Shown here: positions 25,242-32,896 of the stretch, in pieces
Numbering within the stretch: the first letter of the stretch is position 1
How the letters are laid out: each line of letters begins with the position of its first letter
Source of the DNA: Micromonospora inositola
GTDB lineage: Bacteria; Actinomycetota; Actinomycetes; Mycobacteriales; Micromonosporaceae
Length of the DNA stretch: 64,000 nt
Reading direction: 5' to 3'
NCBI RefSeq assembly: GCF_900090285.1
Contig: NZ_LT607754.1
Coordinates: 2,976,001 to 3,040,000, forward strand
Notes under the pieces: generated by a model
What the model was told of the DNA's origin: nothing
Database searches by the model: none
Seen by the model: the letters and a program-made list of their open reading frames with translations, nothing else
Made by a program: the position numbers and the translations under genes

Positions 25242-25844
25242 TCAGTCGCCCGGGGCGCCGGTCCAGTCGGCCAGCCACTCGCCCGACCAGGTCAGCGTGC
25301 CGGCGCGCAGTTCGGCCGCCAGCCGCCGGACCCAGTCCAGCTCGGTACGCAGCAGCGCCAGCCGGTACTCGTCCTCGATCAGGAACAGGCGGGGCAGCTC
25401 CACCGTGGCCAGCACCGCCTCCCGCTCGCGCAGCCGGGCGGCGAGCGTCTCGGCCCGCCGTTCGAGCTGCCGGGTCGCCTCGGCCGGCGGCAGGATCGGC
25501 AGGAACGACAACGCCGCGGGGAACTCCGGGAACTCCCGCGCGGGGGTGGCGAGCGCGTCGGCGAGCCACTCGTCGAGGGTGCGCCGCCCGGTGTCGGTGA
25601 GCTCGTAGACCGTGCGCTCCGGCCGGCGCTCGTCGCGGGCGGTGTGGGCCACCCGGATCAGCTCGTCCCGGCGTAGCCGGTCGATGGTCTGGTAGATGCT
25701 GTTGCGCTGCGCGACGTTGACCACGTCCTGCTTGTCGCGCTCCCGGATCAGCTGCTGCATCCGGTACGCGTGCATCGGCTCCTCGACCAGGAGCGCCAGC
25801 ACCATCATCGCCAGTGGGGAGCGACGGTGCGCGCGGGCGGCCAT
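25242..25844 (-). CDS. PadR family transcriptional regulator
   Basis: The 200-aa protein has the PadR winged helix at the N-terminus (SPLAMMVLALLVEEPMHAYRM, then RNSIYQTIDRLRRDELI, and VYELTDTGRRTLDEWL for the wing) and a longer helical C-terminal dimerisation region (class s2-like, ~95-200). ATG 25844 follows a leaderless -10 on the minus strand (TAAGGT, then 6 nt), which is covered by a 13-bp palindrome. It is divergent from the flavin monooxygenase, its likely target. Confidence 0.88.
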   Translation of the reverse strand: MAARAHRRSPLAMMVLALLVEEPMHAYRMQQLIRERDKQDVVNVAQRNSIYQTIDRLRRDELIRVAHTARDERRPERTVYELTDTGRRTLDEWLADALATPAREFPEFPAALSFLPILPPAEATRQLERRAETLAARLREREAVLATVELPRLFLIEDEYRLALLRTELDWVRRLAAELRAGTLTWSGEWLADWTGAPGD

Positions 25845-25848
25845 GTCA

Positions 25849-25861
25849 TCACCTTAGGTGA
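25849..25861 (-). promoter_or_regulatory. PadR operator over the padR leaderless promoter
   Basis: TCACCTTAGGTGA is a 13-bp palindrome about a central T. On the minus strand it contains TAAGGT (25851-25856), 6 nt before the padR ATG, so binding would block the promoter. Confidence 0.65.
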
Positions 25862-25889
25862 CGGGGTACCGATCAATGGTCATTCTATG

Positions 25890-25908
25890 TATAGTCATCT
25901 TATGACTA
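25890..25908 (+). promoter_or_regulatory. Leaderless promoter and operator of the flavin monooxygenase
   Basis: TATAGT (25890-25895) stands 6 nt before the ATG at 25902. An inverted repeat TAGTCAT-CTT-ATGACTA (25892-25908) overlaps both the -10 and the first codons. This is a second potential PadR site, unlike in sequence to the one at padR. Confidence 0.65.
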
Positions 25909-27101
25909 AGGCTCTCATCATCGGCGCCGGCCTGGCCGGCCCGGTCGCCGCCATGGCCCTGCGCCGCGCCGGGATCGACGCGGTGGTGCACGAGGCGTAC
26001 GGGCGGGACGCGGTCGGCGTCGGCGCGTTCCTCACCCTCTCGGTCAACGGGGTCGACGCGCTGCGCGCGATCGGACTCGACGGCCTGGTGGCCGGACTGG
26101 GCCACCCGACGCCCCGGATGGCGCTCCACAACCACCGTGGACGGCGGCTCGGCGAGTTCGGCACCAGCGGCACCCGGACCCGCGGCTTCGGCAGCAGCAC
26201 CATCGGCCGCTCCGACCTCTACCGCGCGCTGCGGGACGAGGCGCTGCGCCGAGGCGTCGAGATCGTGCACGGCGCCCGGCTGGTGGACGCCGAGCCGACC
26301 GGCTCGGGAGTGCGGGCCCGCTTCGCCGACGGCCGGGTCGCCGAGGGGGACCTGCTGATCGGCGCGGACGGGCTGCGCTCGCGGACCCGGACGATCATCG
26401 ACCCGGCGGCGCCCGCCCCCCGCTACGTGCCGCTGCTGAACGCCGGCGGGTTCGCCCGGGGGCTGCGGCTGCCCGGCGAGCGCGGGGTGATGCACATGGT
26501 CTTCGGCCGGCGGTGCTTCTTCTGCTGGATGGCGGTGGGCGAGGACGAGGTGTGGTGGTTCGCCAACCCGCCGCAGCCCACCGAGCTGACCCGCGAACAG
26601 CTCGCCGCGATCCGCCCGGAGCAGGCCCGGTCCCGGTTGCGCGAGCTGCTCGCCGGCGACACCGGCCCGGCCCTGGCGGTCATCGACCGGACCGAGCGGA
26701 TCGAGTACGGCTGGCCCACGTACGACCTGCCGTCGGTGCCGGTCTGGCGCCGGGACCGGATGATCATCATCGGCGATGCGGCGCACACCGCGGCGCCCTC
26801 CTCGGGGCAGGGCGCGGCGATGGCGTTCGAGGACGCCGTCCAGCTCGCCCGCTGCCTGCGCGACCGGCCGGACGTCCCGGCGGCGTTCGAGGCGTACGAG
26901 CGGCTGCGCCGGCGCCGGGTGGAGCGGGTGGTCGCGCAGGGGAAGCGGACCAGCACGACCAAGGTGGCCGGGCCGGTCGGCCGGGTGGTGCGCGACCTCG
27001 CGCTGCCGCTCATCGCCTGGCAGGTGGCCCGGGACGACGGCAGGTCACTGGCCTGGCTCTACGACCACCACATCGACTGGGACGCGCCGGTGAAGGAGTG
27101 A
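25902..27101 (+). CDS. FAD-dependent monooxygenase (PHBH fold)
   Basis: The 399-aa flavoprotein hydroxylase has the FAD-binding GAGLAGPVAAMALRRAG, the DG-type segment LLIGADGLRSRTR and the GD motif IIGDAAHTAAPSSGQGAAMAFEDA. It could modify an aromatic or tetracycline-like compound. ATG at 25902 fits the leaderless -10; the longer in-frame extension upstream is not supported. Control by the divergent PadR gene suggests induction by a phenolic or xenobiotic substrate. It converges on hxlR with 1 bp between the genes. Confidence 0.88.
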   Translation: MTKALIIGAGLAGPVAAMALRRAGIDAVVHEAYGRDAVGVGAFLTLSVNGVDALRAIGLDGLVAGLGHPTPRMALHNHRGRRLGEFGTSGTRTRGFGSSTIGRSDLYRALRDEALRRGVEIVHGARLVDAEPTGSGVRARFADGRVAEGDLLIGADGLRSRTRTIIDPAAPAPRYVPLLNAGGFARGLRLPGERGVMHMVFGRRCFFCWMAVGEDEVWWFANPPQPTELTREQLAAIRPEQARSRLRELLAGDTGPALAVIDRTERIEYGWPTYDLPSVPVWRRDRMIIIGDAAHTAAPSSGQGAAMAFEDAVQLARCLRDRPDVPAAFEAYERLRRRRVERVVAQGKRTSTTKVAGPVGRVVRDLALPLIAWQVARDDGRSLAWLYDHHIDWDAPVKE

Positions 27102-27102
27102 C

Positions 27103-27498
27103 TCAGCCGGTCGGCGCGCCGTGCTCCTGGTCGTACGCGGCCCGGGCCTCGCTGATCGCCGTGCGGTGCCGTTCCGCCCAGCCGGTCAGCGCGACCAGCG
27201 ACTCGTAGAGCTCCAGCGCCATCGGGGTGGCGGTGTACTCCACCTTCGGCGGCACGGTCGGGTAGACCTTCCGGTGCAGCAGGCCGTCGCGTTCCAGGTT
27301 GCGCAGGGTCAGCGTGAGCATCCGCCGGCTGATCCCCTCGACCTGTCGCTCCAGCTCGGTGAAGCGGACCGGCCCCTCGCTGGCGGCGACCAGGATGCCG
27401 ATGCTCCACTTCCCGCCCACCCGGTCCAGCGCCTCGCGGACGGTGCAGGCCCGGGCCTGCACCGCCGTGACGGACACACAACTGTTCCCCTGGGACAC
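27103..27498 (-). CDS. HxlR family winged-helix regulator
   Basis: The 131-aa protein has the HxlR core: CTVREALDRVGGKWSIGILVAAS, VRFTELERQVEGISRRMLTLTLRNLERDGLL and the wing YTATPMALELYESL. An N-terminal Cys pair (NSC, then ARAC) could act as a redox sensor, as in some HxlR proteins. GTG 27498 is preferred to TTG 27501 because GGAAGGAGG is then 7 nt away. It is divergent from an MFS transporter that it probably regulates. Confidence 0.87.
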   Translation of the reverse strand: MSQGNSCVSVTAVQARACTVREALDRVGGKWSIGILVAASEGPVRFTELERQVEGISRRMLTLTLRNLERDGLLHRKVYPTVPPKVEYTATPMALELYESLVALTGWAERHRTAISEARAAYDQEHGAPTG

Positions 27499-27544
27499 CA
27501 AAGTGCCTCCTTCCGCTCCGGCTCATGGTCACAGACGATGGCCT

Positions 27545-27557
27545 CGGTAACAAACCG
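27545..27557. promoter_or_regulatory. Inverted repeat in the hxlR-MFS divergent region
   Basis: CGGT-AACAA-ACCG is a short inverted repeat midway in the 79-bp region between the divergent starts. HxlR dimers bind sites of this kind; it is the best candidate operator here. Confidence 0.4.
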
Positions 27558-27577
27558 TGCACCAAGGAGGACCTTCC

Positions 27578-28996
27578 ATGACGGGGACCCATCGTTGGTC
27601 GGCGCTGCTGGTGCTCTGCGCCGGCAGCCTGATGATCATCCTGGACGGCAGCATCGTCGCGGTGGCGCTGCCGGCGATCCAGCGCGACCTCGGCTTCTCC
27701 ACCTCGGGCCTGGCCTGGGTGGTGAACGCCTACCTCGTCGCCTTCGGCGGCCTGCTGCTGCTCGGTGGGCGGCTCGGCGACCTGGCCGGCCGGCGCCGGG
27801 TCTTCCTCGCCGGGGTCGCCCTCTTCACCCTCGCCTCGCTGGCCTGCGCGCTGGCGGCCGGCCCGGCGACGCTCGTCGTCGCCCGCTTCCTCCAGGGCGC
27901 CGGCGGGGCGCTCGCCACCGCGGTCGGGCTCGGCATGGTCGTCGCGCTCTTCCCCGCCCCGGCCGAACGGGCCCGGGCCATCGCGGTGTTCAGCTTCACC
28001 GGTGCGGCCGGCGCCTCGCTCGGCCTGCTGGCCGGCGGGTTCCTCACCGAACTGGCCGGCTGGCGGTCGATCTTCCTGATCAACCTGCCGATCGGGCTGC
28101 TGATCGTCGCCGGGGCGCTGCTGCGGGTGCCCGCGGACCGGGGCGTCGGGCTGGCGGCGGGGCTGGACCTGGTCGGCACGGTGCTGGTCACCGCCGGCCT
28201 GATGGCCGCGGTGGTCACCGTCGTCGGCACCGGCGAGCACGGCTGGATCTCGCCCCGGACCCTCGGCGCCGCCGGACTGGCCGCCGCCCTGCTCGCGGCG
28301 TTCGCGTTCCGGCAGACGGTCGCCGCCGTACCGCTGCTACCGCCCCGGATCCTGCGGACGCCCGACCTGGTCGCCGCCAACCTGGTGCAGCTCCTGACCG
28401 TCGCCGCGTTCTTCGGCTTCCAGTTCCTGCTCGCCCTCGACCTGCAACTGGTGCTCGGCCTCGACCCCGCCGCCACCGGCCTGGCCTTCCTGCCCACCCC
28501 GGTGCTGATCGCGGTGGTCGCGCTCGGCCTGGCCGGCCGGCTGATCGCCCGCTTCGGCGGGCGGGCGGTGCTGGTCACCGGACTGGGGCTCGCCGTCGTC
28601 GGCTTCCTGCTGCTGGCCCGGCTGCCGGCCGACGGGCACTATCCGACCGAGGTGCTCCCCGCGACGCTGGTCTTCGGCGTGGCCGGTGGCCTGACCCTGC
28701 CGGCGGTCACCACGCTCGCCATGGCCGGCGCGGACCCGGCCGACGCCGGGCTCGCCTCGGGGCTGGCCAACACCACCCAGCAGGTCGGCGGCGCGCTCGG
28801 GCTGGCCGCGCTGGCCACCCTCGCCGCCCACCGAGCCGGCGGGCTGCGCGGCGCCGGCTGGTCCGAGGTGGAGGCCCTGGCCGGCGGGTACCGGACCGCG
28901 TTCGGCGTGGCCGCCGCCCTGGTCGCGACCGCGCTGCTGGTCGCCGTCGCCACCCTGCGCCGGACACCCGCGCCGGTGCCCGTCCCGGCGCGCTGA
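27578..28996 (+). CDS. MFS transporter, DHA2 (EmrB/QacA) drug efflux type
   Basis: The 472-aa protein has ~14 helices with DHA2 signatures: motif D1 (MIILDGSIVAVALPAIQRDLG), motif A (GGRLGDLAGRRRVF) and motif C (GAAGASLGLLAGGFLTE). Proton-coupled export of a drug or metabolite is expected. ATG 27578 has AAGGAGG at 8 nt. Divergent from hxlR, which is likely its regulator. Confidence 0.9.
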   Translation: MTGTHRWSALLVLCAGSLMIILDGSIVAVALPAIQRDLGFSTSGLAWVVNAYLVAFGGLLLLGGRLGDLAGRRRVFLAGVALFTLASLACALAAGPATLVVARFLQGAGGALATAVGLGMVVALFPAPAERARAIAVFSFTGAAGASLGLLAGGFLTELAGWRSIFLINLPIGLLIVAGALLRVPADRGVGLAAGLDLVGTVLVTAGLMAAVVTVVGTGEHGWISPRTLGAAGLAAALLAAFAFRQTVAAVPLLPPRILRTPDLVAANLVQLLTVAAFFGFQFLLALDLQLVLGLDPAATGLAFLPTPVLIAVVALGLAGRLIARFGGRAVLVTGLGLAVVGFLLLARLPADGHYPTEVLPATLVFGVAGGLTLPAVTTLAMAGADPADAGLASGLANTTQQVGGALGLAALATLAAHRAGGLRGAGWSEVEALAGGYRTAFGVAAALVATALLVAVATLRRTPAPVPVPAR

Positions 28997-29028
28997 GCGG
29001 CACCGCCACCTGGGCCCGGTGACCGACC

Positions 29029-29056
29029 GGGAGCGCCGGCCGGAGCCGGCGCTCCC
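29029..29056. terminator. Terminator between the MFS and MocR genes
   Basis: GGGAGCGCCGGC and GCCGGCGCTCCC form a perfect 12-bp stem with a CGGA loop between convergent genes. Confidence 0.75.
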
Positions 29057-29094
29057 CGGCCGGCGCGGGACTCAGCCCGGACCCGGCGGCGCGG

Positions 29095-30504
29095 TCAGGC
29101 CGGAGCCGAGGCGGTACGCAGCACCTCGGTCAGCGCCTCCAGCGCCGCCGGGTAGGCGTACGAGGGCGGAGTGGCGTACCCGACGACCAGGCCCGGCGGG
29201 TGGCCGCCGGGGTGGTGGCCGTGCGGGTCCAGCCCCGCCAGGGCCAGCCCCCGCGCAGCCGCCCGGGCCAGCACCTCCGCCTCGGTCGGCCCGCCCCGCG
29301 GCAGCGGGACCACGGCGTGCAGCCCGGCGGAGACCCCGCCGGCCAGCCGCCCGCCCAGCCGGTCCAGCAGCAGGTCCCGGCGCTGCCGGTAATGGCGGCG
29401 GACCGTACGCACCTGCCGGTCGTACCCATGGCTGTCGATCAGGTCGGCGAGCGCGAGCTGCCCGACCACCTCGGTCTGCACATCCAGGTGGCGCTTGGCC
29501 TCCACCACCGGCTCCACCAGCCGGGCGGGCAGCACCAGCCAGGCCAGCCGCAGTGCCGGCCCCAGGGTCTTCGCGGCGGTGCCCACGTAGGCGACCTGCT
29601 CCGGCGCGGTGCCCTGGACCGCGCCCACCGGCTGCCGGTCGTAGCGGAACTCGCCGTCGTAGTCGTCCTCGACCACCAGGGCGCCGGCGTCCCGGGCCCA
29701 GCCGGTCAGCGCATGCCGGCGGGCCGGGTGCAGGGTCACCCCGCTCGGGTACTGATGGGCCGGGGTCACCACCGCCGCCGCGACGTCGGCCAGCTCGCCC
29801 GCGCCGAGCAGCTCGGTGCGGGCGCCCCGGTCGTCCACCGGCAGCGGCACCACCCGACCGCCCTGGCGGCGCACCACCTCCCGGTGGAACGGCAGCCCCG
29901 GGTCCTCCATCGCCAGCACCGGCTGGCCGGCGTCCCGAAGCACGGTGGTGAGCAGGACGAGGGCCTGGACGTACCCGGTGGTGACCACGATCCGCTCCGG
30001 GTCGGCCAGCACGCCCCGGGCCCGGCCCAGGTAGCCGGCGAGCGCCGCGCGCAGCTCCGGCCGGCCCCGCGGGTCGCCGTAGCCGTACGCGGTCGCCGGG
30101 GCGGTGGCCAGCGCCCGGCGGGTGGACCGCAACCAGGCGGCGACGGGGAAGGCACCCACGTCGGGGCTGCCCGGCCGCAGGTCGTACCGGGGTGGGGCGG
30201 TGGCCGGCGCCGGGGCGGGACCTGGTGGGACGGCCGGCCGCTGCGGGCTCACCTCGGTGCCCGCGCCGACCCGGGCCACCAGCCAGCCCTCGGCGACCAG
30301 TTGGTCGTAGGCGGCGCTGACCGTGCCCCGGGCGACGCCCAGCTCGGCGGCGAGCGCCCGGGTCGCCGGGAGCCGGGTCGACGGCGGCAGCCGGCCGTCG
30401 CGGATCGCGGCGCGCAACGCCCGCTCCAGCCCGGCCCGCCGGCCGCCGGTCGCGTCCAGCTCCAGGTGCAGGTCGACGCCGAAATCGGCCCAGTCCATCG
30501 GCAC
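29095..30504 (-). CDS. MocR-type GntR regulator with aminotransferase domain
   Basis: The 469-aa regulator joins a GntR winged helix (~10-80: LPATRALAAELGVARGTVSAAYDQL) to a fold-type I aminotransferase domain (~110-465). The PLP-binding Lys lies in YVGTAAKTLGPALRLAW, and LVVEDDYDGEFRYDR supplies the Asp that pairs with the cofactor ring. Such proteins sense PLP or a PLP-amino-acid adduct. GTG 30504 or ATG 30498 is the start; a TAAGCT box (30513-30518 on this strand) lies 8 nt from the GTG. It is divergent by 47 bp from a PEP-mutase-like gene, its probable target. Confidence 0.87.
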   Translation of the reverse strand: MPMDWADFGVDLHLELDATGGRRAGLERALRAAIRDGRLPPSTRLPATRALAAELGVARGTVSAAYDQLVAEGWLVARVGAGTEVSPQRPAVPPGPAPAPATAPPRYDLRPGSPDVGAFPVAAWLRSTRRALATAPATAYGYGDPRGRPELRAALAGYLGRARGVLADPERIVVTTGYVQALVLLTTVLRDAGQPVLAMEDPGLPFHREVVRRQGGRVVPLPVDDRGARTELLGAGELADVAAAVVTPAHQYPSGVTLHPARRHALTGWARDAGALVVEDDYDGEFRYDRQPVGAVQGTAPEQVAYVGTAAKTLGPALRLAWLVLPARLVEPVVEAKRHLDVQTEVVGQLALADLIDSHGYDRQVRTVRRHYRQRRDLLLDRLGGRLAGGVSAGLHAVVPLPRGGPTEAEVLARAAARGLALAGLDPHGHHPGGHPPGLVVGYATPPSYAYPAALEALTEVLRTASAPA

Positions 30505-30539
30505 GGGATTGGAGCTTAGGGGCGGGCCGCCGGCCGGTC

Positions 30540-30545
30540 GACAAT
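30540..30545 (+). promoter_or_regulatory. Leaderless -10 of the PEP-mutase-like gene
   Basis: GACAAT lies exactly 6 nt before the ATG at 30552, and there is no ribosome site. The MocR promoter faces the other way within the same 47 bp. Confidence 0.5.
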
Positions 30546-30551
30546 CGGGCC

Positions 30552-31331
30552 ATGACCGACTCCCGTCCCGCCGCCGCGCTGCGCGCCCTGCACCGCCCCG
30601 GCGACCCGCTGATCCTGCCGAACGCCTGGGACGCCGGGTCGGCCCGGGCGGTCGCCGCCGCCGGCTTCCCGGCGGTCGCGACCAGCAGCGCCGCCGTCGC
30701 CGAGTCGCTCGGCCACGCCGACGGCGAGGCCACCCCGGTCGCCGAGATGCTCGACGCGGTGGCCCGGGTGGTCCGGTCCGTCCCGGTCCCGGTCACCGCC
30801 GACCTGGAGCGCGGGTACGGACTGCGCCCGGCCGAGCTGGTCGAGCGGCTGCTGGCCACCGGGGCGGTCGGCTGCAACATCGAGGACTCCGACCCCCGTA
30901 CCCACCAGCTGTACGACGCCGGGGAGCAGGCGGACCTGCTCGCCGGGATCCGGGCCGCGGCCCGGGACGCCGGGGTCGACCTGGTGCTCAACGCCCGGGT
31001 CGACGTCCACCTGCGTGCCGCCGGCCCGCCCGAGGGACGGCTCGCCGAGGCGGTACGCCGGGCGCGGCGCTACCGTGCGGCCGGCGCGGACTGCGTCTAT
31101 CCCATCCTGCTGGCCGACCCCGAACAGATCCGCGCGCTGGTCGCCGAGGTGGACGCTCCGGTGAACGTGCTGGCCCGGGCCGGCATGCCGGGCCCGGCCG
31201 AGCTGGCTGCGCTCGGGGTGGCCCGGGTCAGCTTCGGCTCGGGACTGTACGCGGCGGCCCGCGCCCGTACCGTCGAGATGCTCGCCTCGATCCGGGCGGG
31301 CGACGAGGCGTTCCGAGAGGAGGCACGGTGA
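30552..31331 (+). CDS. Isocitrate lyase/PEP mutase superfamily enzyme
   Basis: The 259-aa TIM-barrel protein has the superfamily marks LPNAWDAGSARAVAAAG, TSSAAVAESLGHADGE, PVTADLERGYG (metal-binding Asp) and GCNIEDSD (Glu/Asp). The KKCGH loop of true isocitrate lyase is missing, so it is not AceA; it more likely breaks or forms a C-C or P-C bond in a 2-oxo/hydroxy acid. It overlaps the cupin gene (GTGA) and faces a MocR regulator, implying a PLP- or amino-acid-linked role. Confidence 0.83.
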   Translation: MTDSRPAAALRALHRPGDPLILPNAWDAGSARAVAAAGFPAVATSSAAVAESLGHADGEATPVAEMLDAVARVVRSVPVPVTADLERGYGLRPAELVERLLATGAVGCNIEDSDPRTHQLYDAGEQADLLAGIRAAARDAGVDLVLNARVDVHLRAAGPPEGRLAEAVRRARRYRAAGADCVYPILLADPEQIRALVAEVDAPVNVLARAGMPGPAELAALGVARVSFGSGLYAAARARTVEMLASIRAGDEAFREEAR

Positions 31332-31807
31332 CCTACCCACCGCCGCGCTATTTCGGGGACCGGGGTGAGCCGACCGCCACCTACCGGCCGGCAGACCAGC
31401 CACCGGAGCTGGTCCATCCCACCGGCGGTACGGCGCACTACCTGGCCAGCGGCGCGTCGACCAACGGGCAGTTCGGGCTCTACCGCTGGGAGATGGGGCC
31501 GCGGCCGAGCGGCCCGGAGCCGCACTTCCACCGGTCCATCTCGGAGTCCTTCTTCATCCTGGCGGGAACGGTGCGCATCTACGACGGCCGGCGGTGGATC
31601 GACACCGTGCCCGGCGACTTCGTGCACGTCCCGGAGGGTGGTGTGCACGCGTTCCGCAACGAGTCCGGCGAGCCGGCCTCGATGCTGTTGCACTTCGCGC
31701 CCGGCGCGCCCCGGGAGGGGTACTTCGAGGGCCTGCTCGACCTGGCCGGGAAGAGCGAGGAGGAGCGGACCGAGTTCTTCCTGCGGCACGACACGTTCTG
31801 GGTCTGA
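31328..31807 (+). CDS. Cupin-domain protein
   Basis: The 159-aa single-domain cupin has motif 1 as GPEPHFHRSISESFFILAGTVRIY (two His and Glu for metal) and motif 2 as PGDFVHVPEGGVHAFRN (last His). GTG at 31328 overlaps the stop of the PEP-mutase-like gene, so they are translationally coupled and likely act on the same pathway. The reaction is not predictable from the sequence. Confidence 0.82.
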   Translation: MTYPPPRYFGDRGEPTATYRPADQPPELVHPTGGTAHYLASGASTNGQFGLYRWEMGPRPSGPEPHFHRSISESFFILAGTVRIYDGRRWIDTVPGDFVHVPEGGVHAFRNESGEPASMLLHFAPGAPREGYFEGLLDLAGKSEEERTEFFLRHDTFWV

Positions 31808-31868
31808 GCCGGCCACGCGGACGCCGTGTCGGGTTGCCCCGGTCGCCCCGGCCCGGGAAGGTGAGCGG

Positions 31869-32828
31869 ATGGGTGCCGCTGACGAGACCCGCGACGGGCT
31901 GTCGCTGACCAACCTGGACCAACCGCTGCTCGCCGGCGGGGACGTCACCAAGCGGGACCTGGTCGACTACCTGGACGCGGTGCGCGACCGGATCCTGCCC
32001 GGCCTGCGGGACCGGCCGCTCTCGGTGATCCGGCTGCTGCGCGGGCAGGACCCGTTCATGCAGAAGAACCTGCCGAAGTACACCCCGGAGTGGGTACGTC
32101 GCACCTCGGTGTGGGCCGAGGCGTCGCACCGGCAGGTGTCGTACGCACTCTGCGACGACCGGCGCACCCTGCTCTGGTTCGCCAACCAGCGGGCGATCGA
32201 GTACCACCCGACGCTCGGCACGGCGACGCACCCCGACCGTCCCACCCATCTGGTGCTCGACCTCGACCCGCCGGAGGGGGACGCGTTCGGCGCGGTCGTC
32301 CGGGCCGCCGAGCTGGTCCGGCGGGCGCTCGCCGGGGTCGGACTGACCGGGGCGGTGAAGACCAGCGGCGCGAAGGGTCTGCACGTCTTCGTACCGGTGG
32401 TCGGGGAGACCACCGCGGAGGAGGCGGCCGCGGCCACCCGGGCCCTCGCGATGCACACCGAGCGGCTCGACCCGGCGCTTGCCACCACCGCCTTCATCCG
32501 CCAGGACCGGGGCGGCCGGGTCTTCATCGACCCGACCCGGGCCGGCGGGGCGACCGTGGTGGCCACGTACAGTCCCCGGATCCGGCCCGGCCTGCCGGTC
32601 TCCTTCCCGGTGGCCTGGGACGACCTGCCGGCGGTGACCCCGGCGGACTTCACCGTGCGGACCGTCCCGGCGCTGGTCGCCGAGCGGGATCCGTGGGCCG
32701 CGGCGATGCCCGCGCCGCAGCGGCTCCCCGCCGACCTGGTCGCCGAGGGGCGGACCATCCCGGTGGCCCGGGTGCAGGCGATGCACGAGGGTAAGCGCCG
32801 GGCGCGGGCCCGCCGAGAGGGCGGCTGA
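31869..32828 (+). CDS. Stand-alone LigD-type polymerase (PolDom, archaeo-eukaryotic primase fold)
   Basis: The 319-aa enzyme corresponds to the primase-polymerase domain of LigD. Motif I is LVLDLDPPEGD (two metal-binding Asp), motif II is TSGAKGLHVFVP (Ser/Lys/His), and motif III is RVFIDPTRAGG. It lacks the ligase and 3'-phosphoesterase domains, and no ku or ligD lies in the window. Such proteins add ribonucleotides or fill gaps at breaks in NHEJ or base excision repair. ATG 31869 gives the normal domain start. It is convergent with the ROK gene. Confidence 0.88.
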   Translation: MGAADETRDGLSLTNLDQPLLAGGDVTKRDLVDYLDAVRDRILPGLRDRPLSVIRLLRGQDPFMQKNLPKYTPEWVRRTSVWAEASHRQVSYALCDDRRTLLWFANQRAIEYHPTLGTATHPDRPTHLVLDLDPPEGDAFGAVVRAAELVRRALAGVGLTGAVKTSGAKGLHVFVPVVGETTAEEAAAATRALAMHTERLDPALATTAFIRQDRGGRVFIDPTRAGGATVVATYSPRIRPGLPVSFPVAWDDLPAVTPADFTVRTVPALVAERDPWAAAMPAPQRLPADLVAEGRTIPVARVQAMHEGKRRARARREGG

Positions 32829-32863
32829 CGATCTCCCCACCCGCGCGGATCGAACCGGTCCAG

Positions 32864-32883
32864 CCCGGCCGGCGCCGGCCGGG
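32864..32883. terminator. 20-bp GC palindrome between LigD-Pol and ROK genes
   Basis: CCCGGCCGGCGCCGGCCGGG is a perfect palindrome in the 68-bp convergent gap. It could form a small-looped hairpin and act as a terminator in both directions. Confidence 0.5.
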
Positions 32884-32896
32884 GCGCCACCGAGGG

